This document shows, one piece after another, positions 1-7,285 of a stretch of 7,595 nt of DNA. The notes below the pieces were generated by a model that saw only the letters and a program-made list of their open reading frames with translations, made no database searches and was not told the origin of the DNA. The number at the start of each line of letters is the position of its first letter. Within the stretch, counting starts at the first letter, position 1. The translations under genes and the position numbers were made by a program. The stretch is taken from the NCBI GenBank assembly GCA_016765255.1, contig JAESQI010000267.1, forward strand, positions 1-7,595, given 5' to 3'. Source of the stretch: Robiginitomaculum sp. (lineage in GTDB: Bacteria > Pseudomonadota > Alphaproteobacteria > Caulobacterales > Maricaulaceae).

Positions 1-132
1 GCCGACACCTGTGAGTGTGGCTACAAATGAAATCCCAATAATGTCCATAGATTTGCGTAGGCCCAAAAGCGCTCCGCTTATCGCAAAGACGGCGGTTCCT
101 AGAAACCCAAACCACGTTAATATAGTATCCAT
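1..132 (-). CDS. TRIC/UPF0126 family membrane protein (YadS/YicG-like), 3' end outside window
   Basis: Translation of the minus strand from the ATG at 132-130 gives 44 residues that stay open to the window edge, so only the N-terminus is present. It begins MDTILTWFGFLGTAVFAISG and continues with ALLGLRKSMDIIGI and then ATLTGVG. The GTAVFAISGAL segment, the following RK..MD and the TGVG are hallmarks of the first repeat of the UPF0126 family (Pfam glycine transporter domain; related to TRIC cation channels). These are inner-membrane proteins of about 200 residues with two three-helix repeats. The visible part covers the first helix (about residues 5-22) and the start of the second. The start is supported by a CAGG ribosome-binding site (140-143) seven bases upstream. 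The gene lies 49 bases downstream of the E1 gene on the same strand, so co-transcription is plausible. The substrate (glycine or a cation) cannot be read from this fragment. Confidence 0.85.
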   Translation of the reverse strand, partial: MDTILTWFGFLGTAVFAISGALLGLRKSMDIIGISFVATLTGVG

Positions 133-181
133 TTTAGAGCCTGTACTTTAGTAATACCCAAATCTGAATATCGATTTATTT

Positions 182-2455
182 TCAATAACAAGCATCAATA
201 ATCGCTTGCGTGTCAATACCGTATGTTTTGTAGACTTCCTGCACACTACCAGTTTGGCCGAATTTGTTTACGCCAAGCGGAGTTTGTTTATGACCGTGAA
301 CACTGCCAAGCCATGCCAGACTTGCAGGATGCCCATCAAGAACCGAGACAATTTTGGCAGTGTTAGGAATAGCAGATAGCAGTTCATGCGCATAAGCCCC
401 CTCGCCATAATCCTGCCAGTCATTGTAAAGACGATCGGATGATGTGACCACCAATAACGCCGTGTTTTTGGTTTTCGCAAAAGCTTCGCCCGCTTCTTGT
501 GCCAATACACCCGTATAGACAATGACTGTTTTGGTATCTTTGGTCGGTGGAGCGATCCAATATCCACCTTTTATAATTGCTTCAACATCCACAGCGTTTA
601 TACTGGACTGGGGTTGATCCAGTGGGCGCGTTGACAGGCGTAAATAGAGGGAGCCGCCATTCTCTTCGTCTTGCATATATTCAAAGCCGTAGCGCATAAT
701 CGCCGCTAACTCGAAGGCAAAGGCTGGCTCATATGAAACCAATCCCGGCTGGCCCATTCCAATGAGCGGCGTATTGATGGACTGATGTGCGCCGCCTTCA
801 GGCGCAAGCGTGATACCAGACGGGGTTGATACTAACATAAAGCGCGCATCTTGATAGCAAGCGTAGTTCAGAGCGTCGAGACCACGCGCAATGAAAGGAT
901 CGTACAGAGTACCAATTGGAAATAGACGCTCTCCAAAAATACTATGTGACAAGCCAAGAGCGGCAAGATTTAAAAACAAATTGTTCTCGGCAATGCCAAG
1001 TTCAATATGCTGTCCGTTTGGGCTTTTAATCCACTTTTGCGCGGATGGGATTTTACGATCCTTAAAGGCATCGTTTTTCTCACTGCGGTGGAACAGCCCA
1101 CGTTGATTGACCCAGCCGCCCAGATTGGTCGAGACCGTAACATCGGGCGACGTCGTTATTATTCGGTCTGCAAGCGGCCCGCCCTGCTTGGCAATATCAT
1201 TCAAAATACGCCCAAAACTCACTTGAGTGCTGGTACGTGCGGCTTTGTCTTGCGGGAAGTCTAGCGGGATTTCAATCTTAGGCGCTTTGTGAACACGCAC
1301 ACGGTTCTTTTGGATTGGCGCGTTTTTGACAGCCGTTTGAAATGCGGTTTCATCGTCCCCCACCAAAGCATGTTTATCCCATTCACTGCCGTCCATAACG
1401 CCCAAGCTTTTTTTATAGCCCGCCATTTGTTTTTCAGTCATCAGACCTGCATGATTGTCTTTGTGCCCCGCCAAAGGCAGACCTTGCCCCTTAACCGTAT
1501 ACATTAAAAACATAGTGGGTTTGTCATTTGGAACACTGTCAAAAGCATCAAGAACCGCCTCCATGCAGTGCCCACCAAGGTCAGTCATCAGAGTGTGTAA
1601 AGCCGCATCATCATATTCTGTCAGCAATGATGTCAATGCATTATCACTCTGCATGTCCCTTAAAATCTGTTTACGCCATTCTGCTCCGCCTTGATACGTT
1701 AGCGCGCAATAAATGTCATTCGGGCACTCATTTAGCCATTTCTTTAGAGCGCGCCCGCTAGGTTTTTGGAAGGCTTCATACAGTGCTTTGCCGTATTTAA
1801 GCGTAATGACATTCCACCCCACGGCACGGAAAAACCGTCCGATAATCCGAAATAATTTTTCATTAACTGTGCTATCAAGGCTCTGGCGATTATAGTCGAT
1901 AATCCACCACAAATTCCTAATATCATGCTTCCATGTGTCAATCAAAGCTTCGTAGATATTACCCTCATCCATCTCTGCGTCGCCGACCAACGCTACCATA
2001 AGGCCCGGCTTATCGTCTTTAGGCAAAATATTTTTATGGCGTAGATAGCTTTGAGTCAGGGCAGAGAAATTCGTAACCGCCGCGCCGAGCCCAACCGAGC
2101 CCGTCGAGAAATCTACGAAGTCCCCGTCTTTAGTGCGAGACGGATATGACTGCGCCCCGCCAAGTCCGCGAAAGTTTTTCAGTTTATCAAGCTCTTGATT
2201 GCCAAACAAATATTCTATGGCGTGTAGCACTGGGGCGGCATGGGGCTTAACCGCCACGCGGTCACGCGGGCCCAAGACATGAAAATAAAGCGCCGTCATA
2301 ATTGTGGAAATCGAGGCGCAACTGGCCTGATGCCCACCAACCTTAACCCCGTCCGTATTGGGGCGAAGATGATTAGCGTTATGGATAGTCCATGTGGACA
2401 GCCATTTGAGCTTGCGCTCTATGGCTTCTAGGGTTTTTATTTTGTCGTCAGTCAT
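182..2455 (-). CDS. AceE/MdeB-like homodimeric 2-oxoacid dehydrogenase E1 (transketolase superfamily)
   Basis: A 757-residue thiamine-diphosphate enzyme with the three-domain layout of homodimeric pyruvate dehydrogenase E1. Visible landmarks are GGHQAS (40-45), PHAAP (71-75, where E. coli AceE has GHISP), SYPSR and STGSVGLG in the cofactor domain, and the cofactor motif GDAEMDEG (158-165) followed by DYNRQSLD (187-194). D159, N189 and Q191 keep the spacing of the AceE Mg/ThDP ligands D230, N260 and Q262. TVKGQG, the pyrimidine-domain stretch ELGIAENNLF and the C-terminal KFGQTGS (AceE: GFGRSDS) follow in order. The family would decarboxylate a 2-oxoacid such as pyruvate or 2-oxobutyrate and pass the acyl group to a lipoyl E2; the substrate is not determined here. 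It is about 130 residues shorter than AceE (887) and closer in size to MdeB-type proteins often labelled 'transketolase'. No E2 or E3 gene is adjacent. The frame is open from a TTG at 2476, but the ATG at 2455 is preferred because a good ribosome-binding site precedes it. Confidence 0.88.
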   Translation of the reverse strand: MTDDKIKTLEAIERKLKWLSTWTIHNANHLRPNTDGVKVGGHQASCASISTIMTALYFHVLGPRDRVAVKPHAAPVLHAIEYLFGNQELDKLKNFRGLGGAQSYPSRTKDGDFVDFSTGSVGLGAAVTNFSALTQSYLRHKNILPKDDKPGLMVALVGDAEMDEGNIYEALIDTWKHDIRNLWWIIDYNRQSLDSTVNEKLFRIIGRFFRAVGWNVITLKYGKALYEAFQKPSGRALKKWLNECPNDIYCALTYQGGAEWRKQILRDMQSDNALTSLLTEYDDAALHTLMTDLGGHCMEAVLDAFDSVPNDKPTMFLMYTVKGQGLPLAGHKDNHAGLMTEKQMAGYKKSLGVMDGSEWDKHALVGDDETAFQTAVKNAPIQKNRVRVHKAPKIEIPLDFPQDKAARTSTQVSFGRILNDIAKQGGPLADRIITTSPDVTVSTNLGGWVNQRGLFHRSEKNDAFKDRKIPSAQKWIKSPNGQHIELGIAENNLFLNLAALGLSHSIFGERLFPIGTLYDPFIARGLDALNYACYQDARFMLVSTPSGITLAPEGGAHQSINTPLIGMGQPGLVSYEPAFAFELAAIMRYGFEYMQDEENGGSLYLRLSTRPLDQPQSSINAVDVEAIIKGGYWIAPPTKDTKTVIVYTGVLAQEAGEAFAKTKNTALLVVTSSDRLYNDWQDYGEGAYAHELLSAIPNTAKIVSVLDGHPASLAWLGSVHGHKQTPLGVNKFGQTGSVQEVYKTYGIDTQAIIDACY

Positions 2456-2463
2456 TGCAAATA

Positions 2464-2469
2464 CCTGCT
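2464..2469 (-). promoter_or_regulatory. Ribosome-binding site of the E1 gene, decides its start
   Basis: Read on the minus strand this is AGCAGG, eight bases before the ATG at 2455-2453. The upstream in-frame TTG at 2476-2474 has only an AGG directly abutting it, which is too close to serve. The ATG start therefore removes the first seven residues of the longest open frame. Confidence 0.65.
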
Positions 2470-2600
2470 TGGCCAACCTAAGCTGGACGATAATTGTGTG
2501 AGAGAATTGTTAGCCTAGTTGGTGCGAGAAACCTACTTATTTAATAGCACATGAGACTGTTGACTTAAATGTTACATTTAGTGGAGTTTAAAATTCTACA

Positions 2601-2628
2601 TTGACCTTAAATGTGCGTGCTGTATTTA
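2601..2628 (+). promoter_or_regulatory. Candidate sigma70-type promoter for the DsbD/ScsB-like gene
   Basis: TTGACC (2601-2606) is a five-of-six match to the -35 consensus. After a 16-base spacer it is followed by TATTTA (2623-2628), a weak -10 element. Transcription would start near 2635. That would place the ATG at 2611 upstream of the transcript and favour an internal start for the gene. The call rests on two short matches in AT-rich DNA and is tentative. Confidence 0.25.
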
Positions 2629-2700
2629 AACCATGTTGCTGTTTTTGATTTCAGTTCCCTGATAATGGATATGGAACATATGATTATTGTTAATCCTATC

Positions 2701-4869
2701 ATGCGTATTTTTTTCACACAAATTCTTGTTGTGTGCGCGTGTACGTTTTCTTTGTTTGGGGTTTCATATGCGGCGCCAATAGAGGCGGGGTTTAGTTCTA
2801 TTGAATTGGTATCTGAGCGCGAAAATATTCGCTCTGGCGAGTCTGCAAGCTTTGGCATACGGATCAAGCCACAAAAAAACTGGCATATATATTGGATTAA
2901 CCCAGGTGATGCTGGGAAAAGCCTACAGGTTGTTTGGCAGGCGGATGACGACATTGTTGTGGAAGAAATGCAATACCCCGCCCCTCACCTCGTCCCATTT
3001 GGGAGGTTGATGTCATATGGTTACGGCGAAGATACGCTGGTTATATTTGATTTGAATGTGCCCGAAACATATAATGACGGCGATATATTGTCTTTACGCG
3101 GCGCTGCCAATTGGCTGGTTTGTGATGACAAATATTGCGTGCCTCAAGAAGCCAATATTACCATTGATGTTATGGTGGGTCGGTCTGGCGGTATTGACCT
3201 CATACAAGAATTTAATACAGCCCGCGCCAAAATCCCGAAGCGTGTAGACTGGCCCGTTACTTTTGCGCCCTACGGAGACGACGGCGTACTCTTTCATGTT
3301 GAAATACCAAAGGATATTGCCCGCACATATCATATAGATTTATTTCCTACCGCCATAAAAATCATCGACCACGCAACACTTACGCGCGCCGATATAGATC
3401 AAGACGGGGTTGCGTTTTTAGCGGGTGCGGGGCCGAAGTTTAAACACACCTCTCAAACTGACCTTGTCATTGTTGTTGAACAAAAAGATAAGTCTCGACA
3501 GGCTTATAGATTAGCGGCAACTAAAAGTGAACTCTCTGCGCTTACAGCGACTGCGCGAGTATCTACACCCAAAGCAACGGATACAACCGCTTTAAATGTG
3601 CCCGCTCTCGGTCAGTCCCGTCCTGAAGTCACTGTAACAGGCAAGCTTACCAAATTATTTGGGGCCATTGGGTTTGCTATTTTAGGCGGAATTATTCTCA
3701 ATCTTATGCCGTGCGTTCTCCCAATCCTGAGTTTGAAAGCTTTGGGTTTGGTAAAAATGTCGAGCGGAGATTTAAAACATGCTCGTATGAATGGCCTCGT
3801 CTATACGGCGGGGATACTTGCCAGTTTCCTCGCCTTTGCACTTGTCCTTGTGGCCTTGCGGAGTGCTGGAAGTTTCGCGGGATGGGGCTTTCAGATGCAG
3901 CAACCTGTAATCATCGTGATCTTGATTTTTCTCATGGGAGCGATAGGGGCAAATCTTGCAGGTTTGTTTGAATTTAGCTCTCGCTTTTCAGGTATTGGAC
4001 AGGGACTTACCCAAGGCGGCGGGTATAAATCAGAGTTCTTTACGGGCGTATTGGCCGTTATTGTGGCCGCCCCTTGTACAGCTCCCTTTATGGCGGGCGC
4101 ACTTGGCTACGCCATGACCCAGCCCCTCCCCATTACCATTTTAGTGTTTTTGGGACTGGGACTTGGTTTGGCTTTGCCGTATTTATTGCTCTGTTATTTT
4201 CCAGCACTTCGCGCATGGATGCCCAAACCGGGCGCGTGGATGGAAAGTTTCAAACAGCTCTTGGCCTTCCCAATGTTTGCGACGGCGTTGTGGCTTTTGT
4301 GGGTGCTGGGCAATCAAGTTGGACTTGAATATGTGCTCGGTGTTCTCATGCTGGCCTTACTGCTCACTATGGCAGTCTGGGCAATGATTAAAGGCAGGCG
4401 GAGTTCTGTTAAAATTTTGTGGAATATATTTGCGCTGATCATTTTGGGTGGCAGTATCTGGATGATCACGTCCTTGCCCGGCCTCAAGGCGACAAAACAA
4501 ATTGGCGCGTATACTGGCAAACTCAACGCGCAGCCATACAGTCTGACAAAGTTGGAAAACCTATTAGCTGACAAGAAACCCGTATTTGTATACTTCACCG
4601 CTGATTGGTGCATTTCTTGTAAGGTTAATGAGAAAACCACCCTCAATAATGAGGCGGTCATTACGGCATTATCAGATAAAAACATTCAGGTTCTTGTTGG
4701 TGACTGGACAAACCCTGACGGCGAAATCACAAAAATTCTTAGACGCTTCGGGCGCGTAGGTGTACCGCTTTACCTGTATTATCCAGCAGGCGAAACCTCC
4801 ATAGACAATGCAATCATCCTGCCGCAAATCATCTCCCCAAAAATCGTCCTCAACACGATTAAGCGCTAA
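2701..4869 (+). CDS. DsbD/ScsB-type transmembrane thiol:disulfide reductase with thioredoxin domain
   Basis: As annotated here, 722 residues in three modules. Residues 1-24 are a signal peptide (MRIFFTQILVV, hydrophobic core, then SYA before APIEAG). A periplasmic DsbD-N/ScsB-like domain of roughly 290 residues follows, with a cysteine pair in WLVCDDKYCVP (C141, C146). The membrane domain (about 320-590) has eight hydrophobic segments and the two conserved redox cysteines in LNLMPCVLP (C338) and AAPCTAPF (C459). The C-terminal thioredoxin domain has ADWCISCK (C637, C640) and the cis-proline loop GVP (P689). In this family electrons pass from cytoplasmic thioredoxin through the membrane cysteines to the periplasmic modules, which then reduce periplasmic thiol proteins. 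The large N-terminal domain and its CX4C pair suggest ScsB rather than classical DsbD. No ScsC, TlpA or peroxiredoxin partner is adjacent. The start is uncertain: the frame is open from 2611 with further ATGs at 2665, 2671 and 2680. 2701 is chosen because it yields a compact signal peptide, although no clear ribosome-binding site precedes it. Confidence 0.9.
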   Translation: MRIFFTQILVVCACTFSLFGVSYAAPIEAGFSSIELVSERENIRSGESASFGIRIKPQKNWHIYWINPGDAGKSLQVVWQADDDIVVEEMQYPAPHLVPFGRLMSYGYGEDTLVIFDLNVPETYNDGDILSLRGAANWLVCDDKYCVPQEANITIDVMVGRSGGIDLIQEFNTARAKIPKRVDWPVTFAPYGDDGVLFHVEIPKDIARTYHIDLFPTAIKIIDHATLTRADIDQDGVAFLAGAGPKFKHTSQTDLVIVVEQKDKSRQAYRLAATKSELSALTATARVSTPKATDTTALNVPALGQSRPEVTVTGKLTKLFGAIGFAILGGIILNLMPCVLPILSLKALGLVKMSSGDLKHARMNGLVYTAGILASFLAFALVLVALRSAGSFAGWGFQMQQPVIIVILIFLMGAIGANLAGLFEFSSRFSGIGQGLTQGGGYKSEFFTGVLAVIVAAPCTAPFMAGALGYAMTQPLPITILVFLGLGLGLALPYLLLCYFPALRAWMPKPGAWMESFKQLLAFPMFATALWLLWVLGNQVGLEYVLGVLMLALLLTMAVWAMIKGRRSSVKILWNIFALIILGGSIWMITSLPGLKATKQIGAYTGKLNAQPYSLTKLENLLADKKPVFVYFTADWCISCKVNEKTTLNNEAVITALSDKNIQVLVGDWTNPDGEITKILRRFGRVGVPLYLYYPAGETSIDNAIILPQIISPKIVLNTIKR

Positions 4870-5011
4870 CACAATACACAGTGTAAATAAAAAAATTAAT
4901 GGGTAATGGCTAAGTGTGTGATGCGTCATATTCATTCAGAATATCAATTCTAGCGTTCTCTATTGCAAGTAAATATGAATTTTAGTAATCTTTGCCTATA
5001 GAAAAATTTTT

Positions 5012-5016
5012 AGGGG
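5012..5016 (+). promoter_or_regulatory. Ribosome-binding site of the S9 peptidase gene, decides its start
   Basis: AGGGG, eight bases before the ATG at 5025. An in-frame TTG at 4992 would add eleven residues (MPIEKFLGAPH) ahead of an obvious signal peptide and has no comparable site, so the ATG is preferred. Confidence 0.7.
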
Positions 5017-5024
5017 CGCCGCAC

Positions 5025-7079
5025 ATGAAACATTTGATACTCGGATTATCGGTTCTGACGGGACTTTTGTTGTTTGTTATAGGGGCCAGTGCTGATGCAC
5101 GACCTTTGAAGTTGGAAGATTTTTTAGAATACGAATCCGTTTCCAACCCTCAAATCTCGCCAAATGGAAAACAAATTATCTACACTCGGCGCAGAGTAGA
5201 TCAACTTAAAGATCGACAGGTTTCAAGTCTCTGGATTATGAATGCAGATGGTACACGCAAACGGCAACTTACAAAAGGTGGCGGGGCATTATGGTCTCCA
5301 GACGGCTCACGAATTGCTCTTGTGCGTAAGGATGAAAGTAAAAAGACCCAAATATTTGTCCGTTGGATGGATGCTGAGGGTTCGACGACACAAGTTACAC
5401 ATGGAGAGTTTGGCCCGCGCGGCATGTCTTGGTCACCGAATGGAAAGCATATTGCATTTTTAGCCCGTGTTCCTGACAAGACTGACTGGACTATTAAATT
5501 ACCTGACAAACAAAAAGGTGCAAAGTGGGCGAAAGACCCCAATATAATTGAAACACTACATTATCGTCAGGATCGGGTTGGCGATTATAACCAGAGCCAT
5601 GATCACGTTTTTGTTGTACCATCAAGCGGGGGAACAGCCCGTCAAATTACCAGCGGAGATTGGAATGCTGGGGCACGCGGAATTGGGGCTATTGCATCCT
5701 CCGCACGTCTCAGTTGGTCTGCGGATAGTAAAAAAATTGCTTTTGACGGAAATAACAATGAAGATTGGGAGAAGAATTTTTTCGTGTCTCATATTTATAC
5801 TGTTGATATTAAAACACTCGAAATAACTCAACTCACTAAAGGAAATGGGACTTGGACAGACCCAAAATTCTCCCCTAAAGGCAATAATATTGCATATTTA
5901 GGTTTTTCCGAACGTGATTTGGCCTCTCCGTTTTCTGATATCTGGGTGATGAACGCAAATGGTGATAATCAACATGTGTTGACGAAAGACTTGGATGACA
6001 GTCCGAGGGGATTGCGTTGGACAAAAAATGGAAGAGCCGTTAATTTTACACTGGCCAGCCATGGGAACATTAATTTTTATTCTGTATCCAAATCAGGCGA
6101 TGTCACAACTTTAACCAAGGGGACACATGTCATTGGCATATCGTCCGTAAGCGATAATGGTGTCGCTGTAGGGACTAAATCTAGTTTCGTAGAACCTGGG
6201 AACATTATTAGCTTTAACATGAAAAACGGACGGCTGCAAAATCAGTTAACTGATGTAAATGCTGACATTTTTTCAGGAGTCGATTTCGGTAGTGTTGAAG
6301 AAATTTGGTATGATTCTTCCGATGGTGTTCGGGTTCAAGGTTGGATTGTTAAACCTCCAGAGTTCGATCCAACAAAAAAATATCCACTTTATCTCAATAT
6401 TCATGGTGGGCCATTTGCCATGTATAATGTTGGGTTTTCTCTAACACGTCTTGAGCATGCTGCAAATGGGTATGTTGTGGTTTACACAAATCCGAGAGGG
6501 TCAACGGGCTATGGGCGAGCATTTTCGAATGCGATTGCAAATGCATATCCTGGACGGCGTGATTTTGATGATTTGATGGCTGGTGTCGATGCGACCATTG
6601 CCAAAGGCTATATTGATCAGAACCGTTTGTTTATAGAGGGCTGTTCAGGCGGCGGTGTATTGACGAATTGGGTCGTGAGCCAAACAGATCGTTTTGCAGC
6701 TGCGGTGGCACGCTGCACTGTCTCAAACTGGATTTCCATGGCAGGGACGACAGATGTTAATGGCTGGGCAAATGCATATTTTGAGAAACCATATTGGGAG
6801 GATCCTACAAATTGGTTGGCTCACTCGCCTCTGATGCATGTGCAAAAAGTAAAGACCCCTACGCTTTTCATTACAGGAGACAAAGATTTGCGGACACCAA
6901 TTGCACAAGCTGAACAGTATTATAATGCCTTAAAGCAACTTGGTGTACCAACAAAATTAATTCCTATGCGCGGCGAGTACCACGGTACAGGTTCCATTCC
7001 TTCCAATTGGTTGCGTACCCAACTTTATATCCGTAAATGGTTTGATGAGCATGATCCTAAGAACAAGACAACAGAATAA
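5025..7079 (+). CDS. Secreted S9-family (prolyl oligopeptidase/acylaminoacyl-peptidase type) serine peptidase
   Basis: 684 residues starting with a signal peptide (MKHLILGLSVLTGLLLFVIG, cleavage likely after ASA at residue 23), so it is exported, probably to the periplasm. Residues of about 40-400 form a TolB/WD40-like beta-propeller. Repeated blades are visible as ISPNGKQIIY, WSPDGSRIAL, WSPNGKHIAF, WSADSKKIAF and FSPKGNNIAY. The C-terminal alpha/beta-hydrolase domain (about 425-684) has the oxyanion-hole motif HGGP (460-463), NPRGSTGYG (489-497), the nucleophile elbow GCSGGG (S541), the acid in GDKDLRTP (D621) and the histidine in GEYHG (H653), so the triad is complete. Family members cleave short peptides, often from the N-terminus as dipeptidyl- or acylaminoacyl-peptidases; the exact specificity cannot be read here. 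The gene stands alone, 155 bases after the DsbD-like gene, with no clear terminator between them. Its function is probably scavenging or turnover of peptides. Confidence 0.92.
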   Translation: MKHLILGLSVLTGLLLFVIGASADARPLKLEDFLEYESVSNPQISPNGKQIIYTRRRVDQLKDRQVSSLWIMNADGTRKRQLTKGGGALWSPDGSRIALVRKDESKKTQIFVRWMDAEGSTTQVTHGEFGPRGMSWSPNGKHIAFLARVPDKTDWTIKLPDKQKGAKWAKDPNIIETLHYRQDRVGDYNQSHDHVFVVPSSGGTARQITSGDWNAGARGIGAIASSARLSWSADSKKIAFDGNNNEDWEKNFFVSHIYTVDIKTLEITQLTKGNGTWTDPKFSPKGNNIAYLGFSERDLASPFSDIWVMNANGDNQHVLTKDLDDSPRGLRWTKNGRAVNFTLASHGNINFYSVSKSGDVTTLTKGTHVIGISSVSDNGVAVGTKSSFVEPGNIISFNMKNGRLQNQLTDVNADIFSGVDFGSVEEIWYDSSDGVRVQGWIVKPPEFDPTKKYPLYLNIHGGPFAMYNVGFSLTRLEHAANGYVVVYTNPRGSTGYGRAFSNAIANAYPGRRDFDDLMAGVDATIAKGYIDQNRLFIEGCSGGGVLTNWVVSQTDRFAAAVARCTVSNWISMAGTTDVNGWANAYFEKPYWEDPTNWLAHSPLMHVQKVKTPTLFITGDKDLRTPIAQAEQYYNALKQLGVPTKLIPMRGEYHGTGSIPSNWLRTQLYIRKWFDEHDPKNKTTE

Positions 7080-7153
7080 CTTAGCGCACATATATATTCT
7101 GAGCGAACTTCTGGATAAAAATGCAAAGTATAAAAGGTTATTAAACGTGAAAG

Positions 7154-7178
7154 TGGCTCCGCAAGCAGGACTCGAACC
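7154..7178 (-). other. Isolated tRNA 3'-end fragment (tRNA-Asn-like), probable integration attachment site
   Basis: Read on the minus strand from 7178, the sequence is GGTTCGAGTCC, then TGC, then TTGCGGA, discriminator G and an encoded CCA. This is the T-loop, the 3' half of the T-stem and the 3' half of the acceptor stem of a tRNA. The GGAGCCA end and the TGGTTCGAGTCC block resemble bacterial tRNA-Asn. The bases upstream on that strand (AATTT) do not complete the T-stem against CCTGC, and no TCCGCAA acceptor partner or anticodon arm is found in the preceding 60-80 bases. It is therefore not a tRNA gene. Such 3'-end copies are the usual duplicate left when an element integrates into a tRNA gene by tyrosine-integrase recombination. 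The tRNA identity is from memory of consensus sequences, not from a search. Confidence 0.6.
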
Positions 7179-7232
7179 AAATTATTAAAGATATATAAAT
7201 CAACATCTTAGATGATTTTAGGTGGTGGTATG

Positions 7233-7265
7233 TGTGACGTTTTGTTGCCAAAACATGTGACGTTT
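7233..7265 (+). repeat. Two direct copies of TGTGACGTTT, 23 bases apart, flanking a small inverted repeat
   Basis: TGTGACGTTT occurs at 7233-7242 and again at 7256-7265, a start-to-start distance of 23 bases (about two helical turns). Between and overlapping them is an inverted repeat, GTTTTG (7239-7244) and CAAAAC (7249-7254), with a four-base loop. A weaker inverted match to the repeat (8 of 10) lies at 7143-7152 on the other side of the tRNA fragment. The repeats sit 55-87 bases from the tRNA fragment and just past the stop of the antitoxin gene. They could be arm-type integrase sites or an operator. The function is not established. Confidence 0.4.
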
Positions 7266-7285
7266 GACGCATAATTCATGCTTAA

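Noticed and set aside
2607..2954. Minus-strand open frame of 115 codons opposite the start of the DsbD-like gene
   Set aside because: It lies antisense to a clearly recognised gene, resembles no family I know and overlaps the signal peptide and N-domain coding region. Treated as a chance frame.
4314..4685. Minus-strand open frame of 123 codons inside the DsbD-like gene
   Set aside because: Fully antisense to the membrane and thioredoxin coding region, with no recognisable motif.
4870..4905. Possible terminator after the DsbD-like gene (ACAC/GTGT near an A-rich run)
   Set aside because: The stem is only four pairs and the following run is A-rich rather than T-rich on the plus strand.
4928..4944. 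Inverted repeat ATATTC/GAATAT with a five-base loop between the DsbD-like and peptidase genes
   Set aside because: Only six AT-rich pairs and no following T-run, so not a terminator. It could be an operator, but such a short repeat is expected by chance in AT-rich DNA.
5201..5542. Minus-strand open frame of 113 codons inside the peptidase gene
   Set aside because: Antisense to the beta-propeller blades, with no family resemblance.
7197..7218. Imperfect hairpin (AAATC..ATC / GAT.GATTT) between the tRNA fragment and the direct repeats
   Set aside because: Eight AT-rich pairs interrupted by a three-base bulge with only a short T-run; too weak to call a terminator or regulatory RNA.
7154..7240. 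Complete tRNA gene on the minus strand
   Set aside because: No 5' acceptor strand, D-arm or anticodon arm precedes the T-loop, and the T-stem does not pair. Only the 3' end is present.
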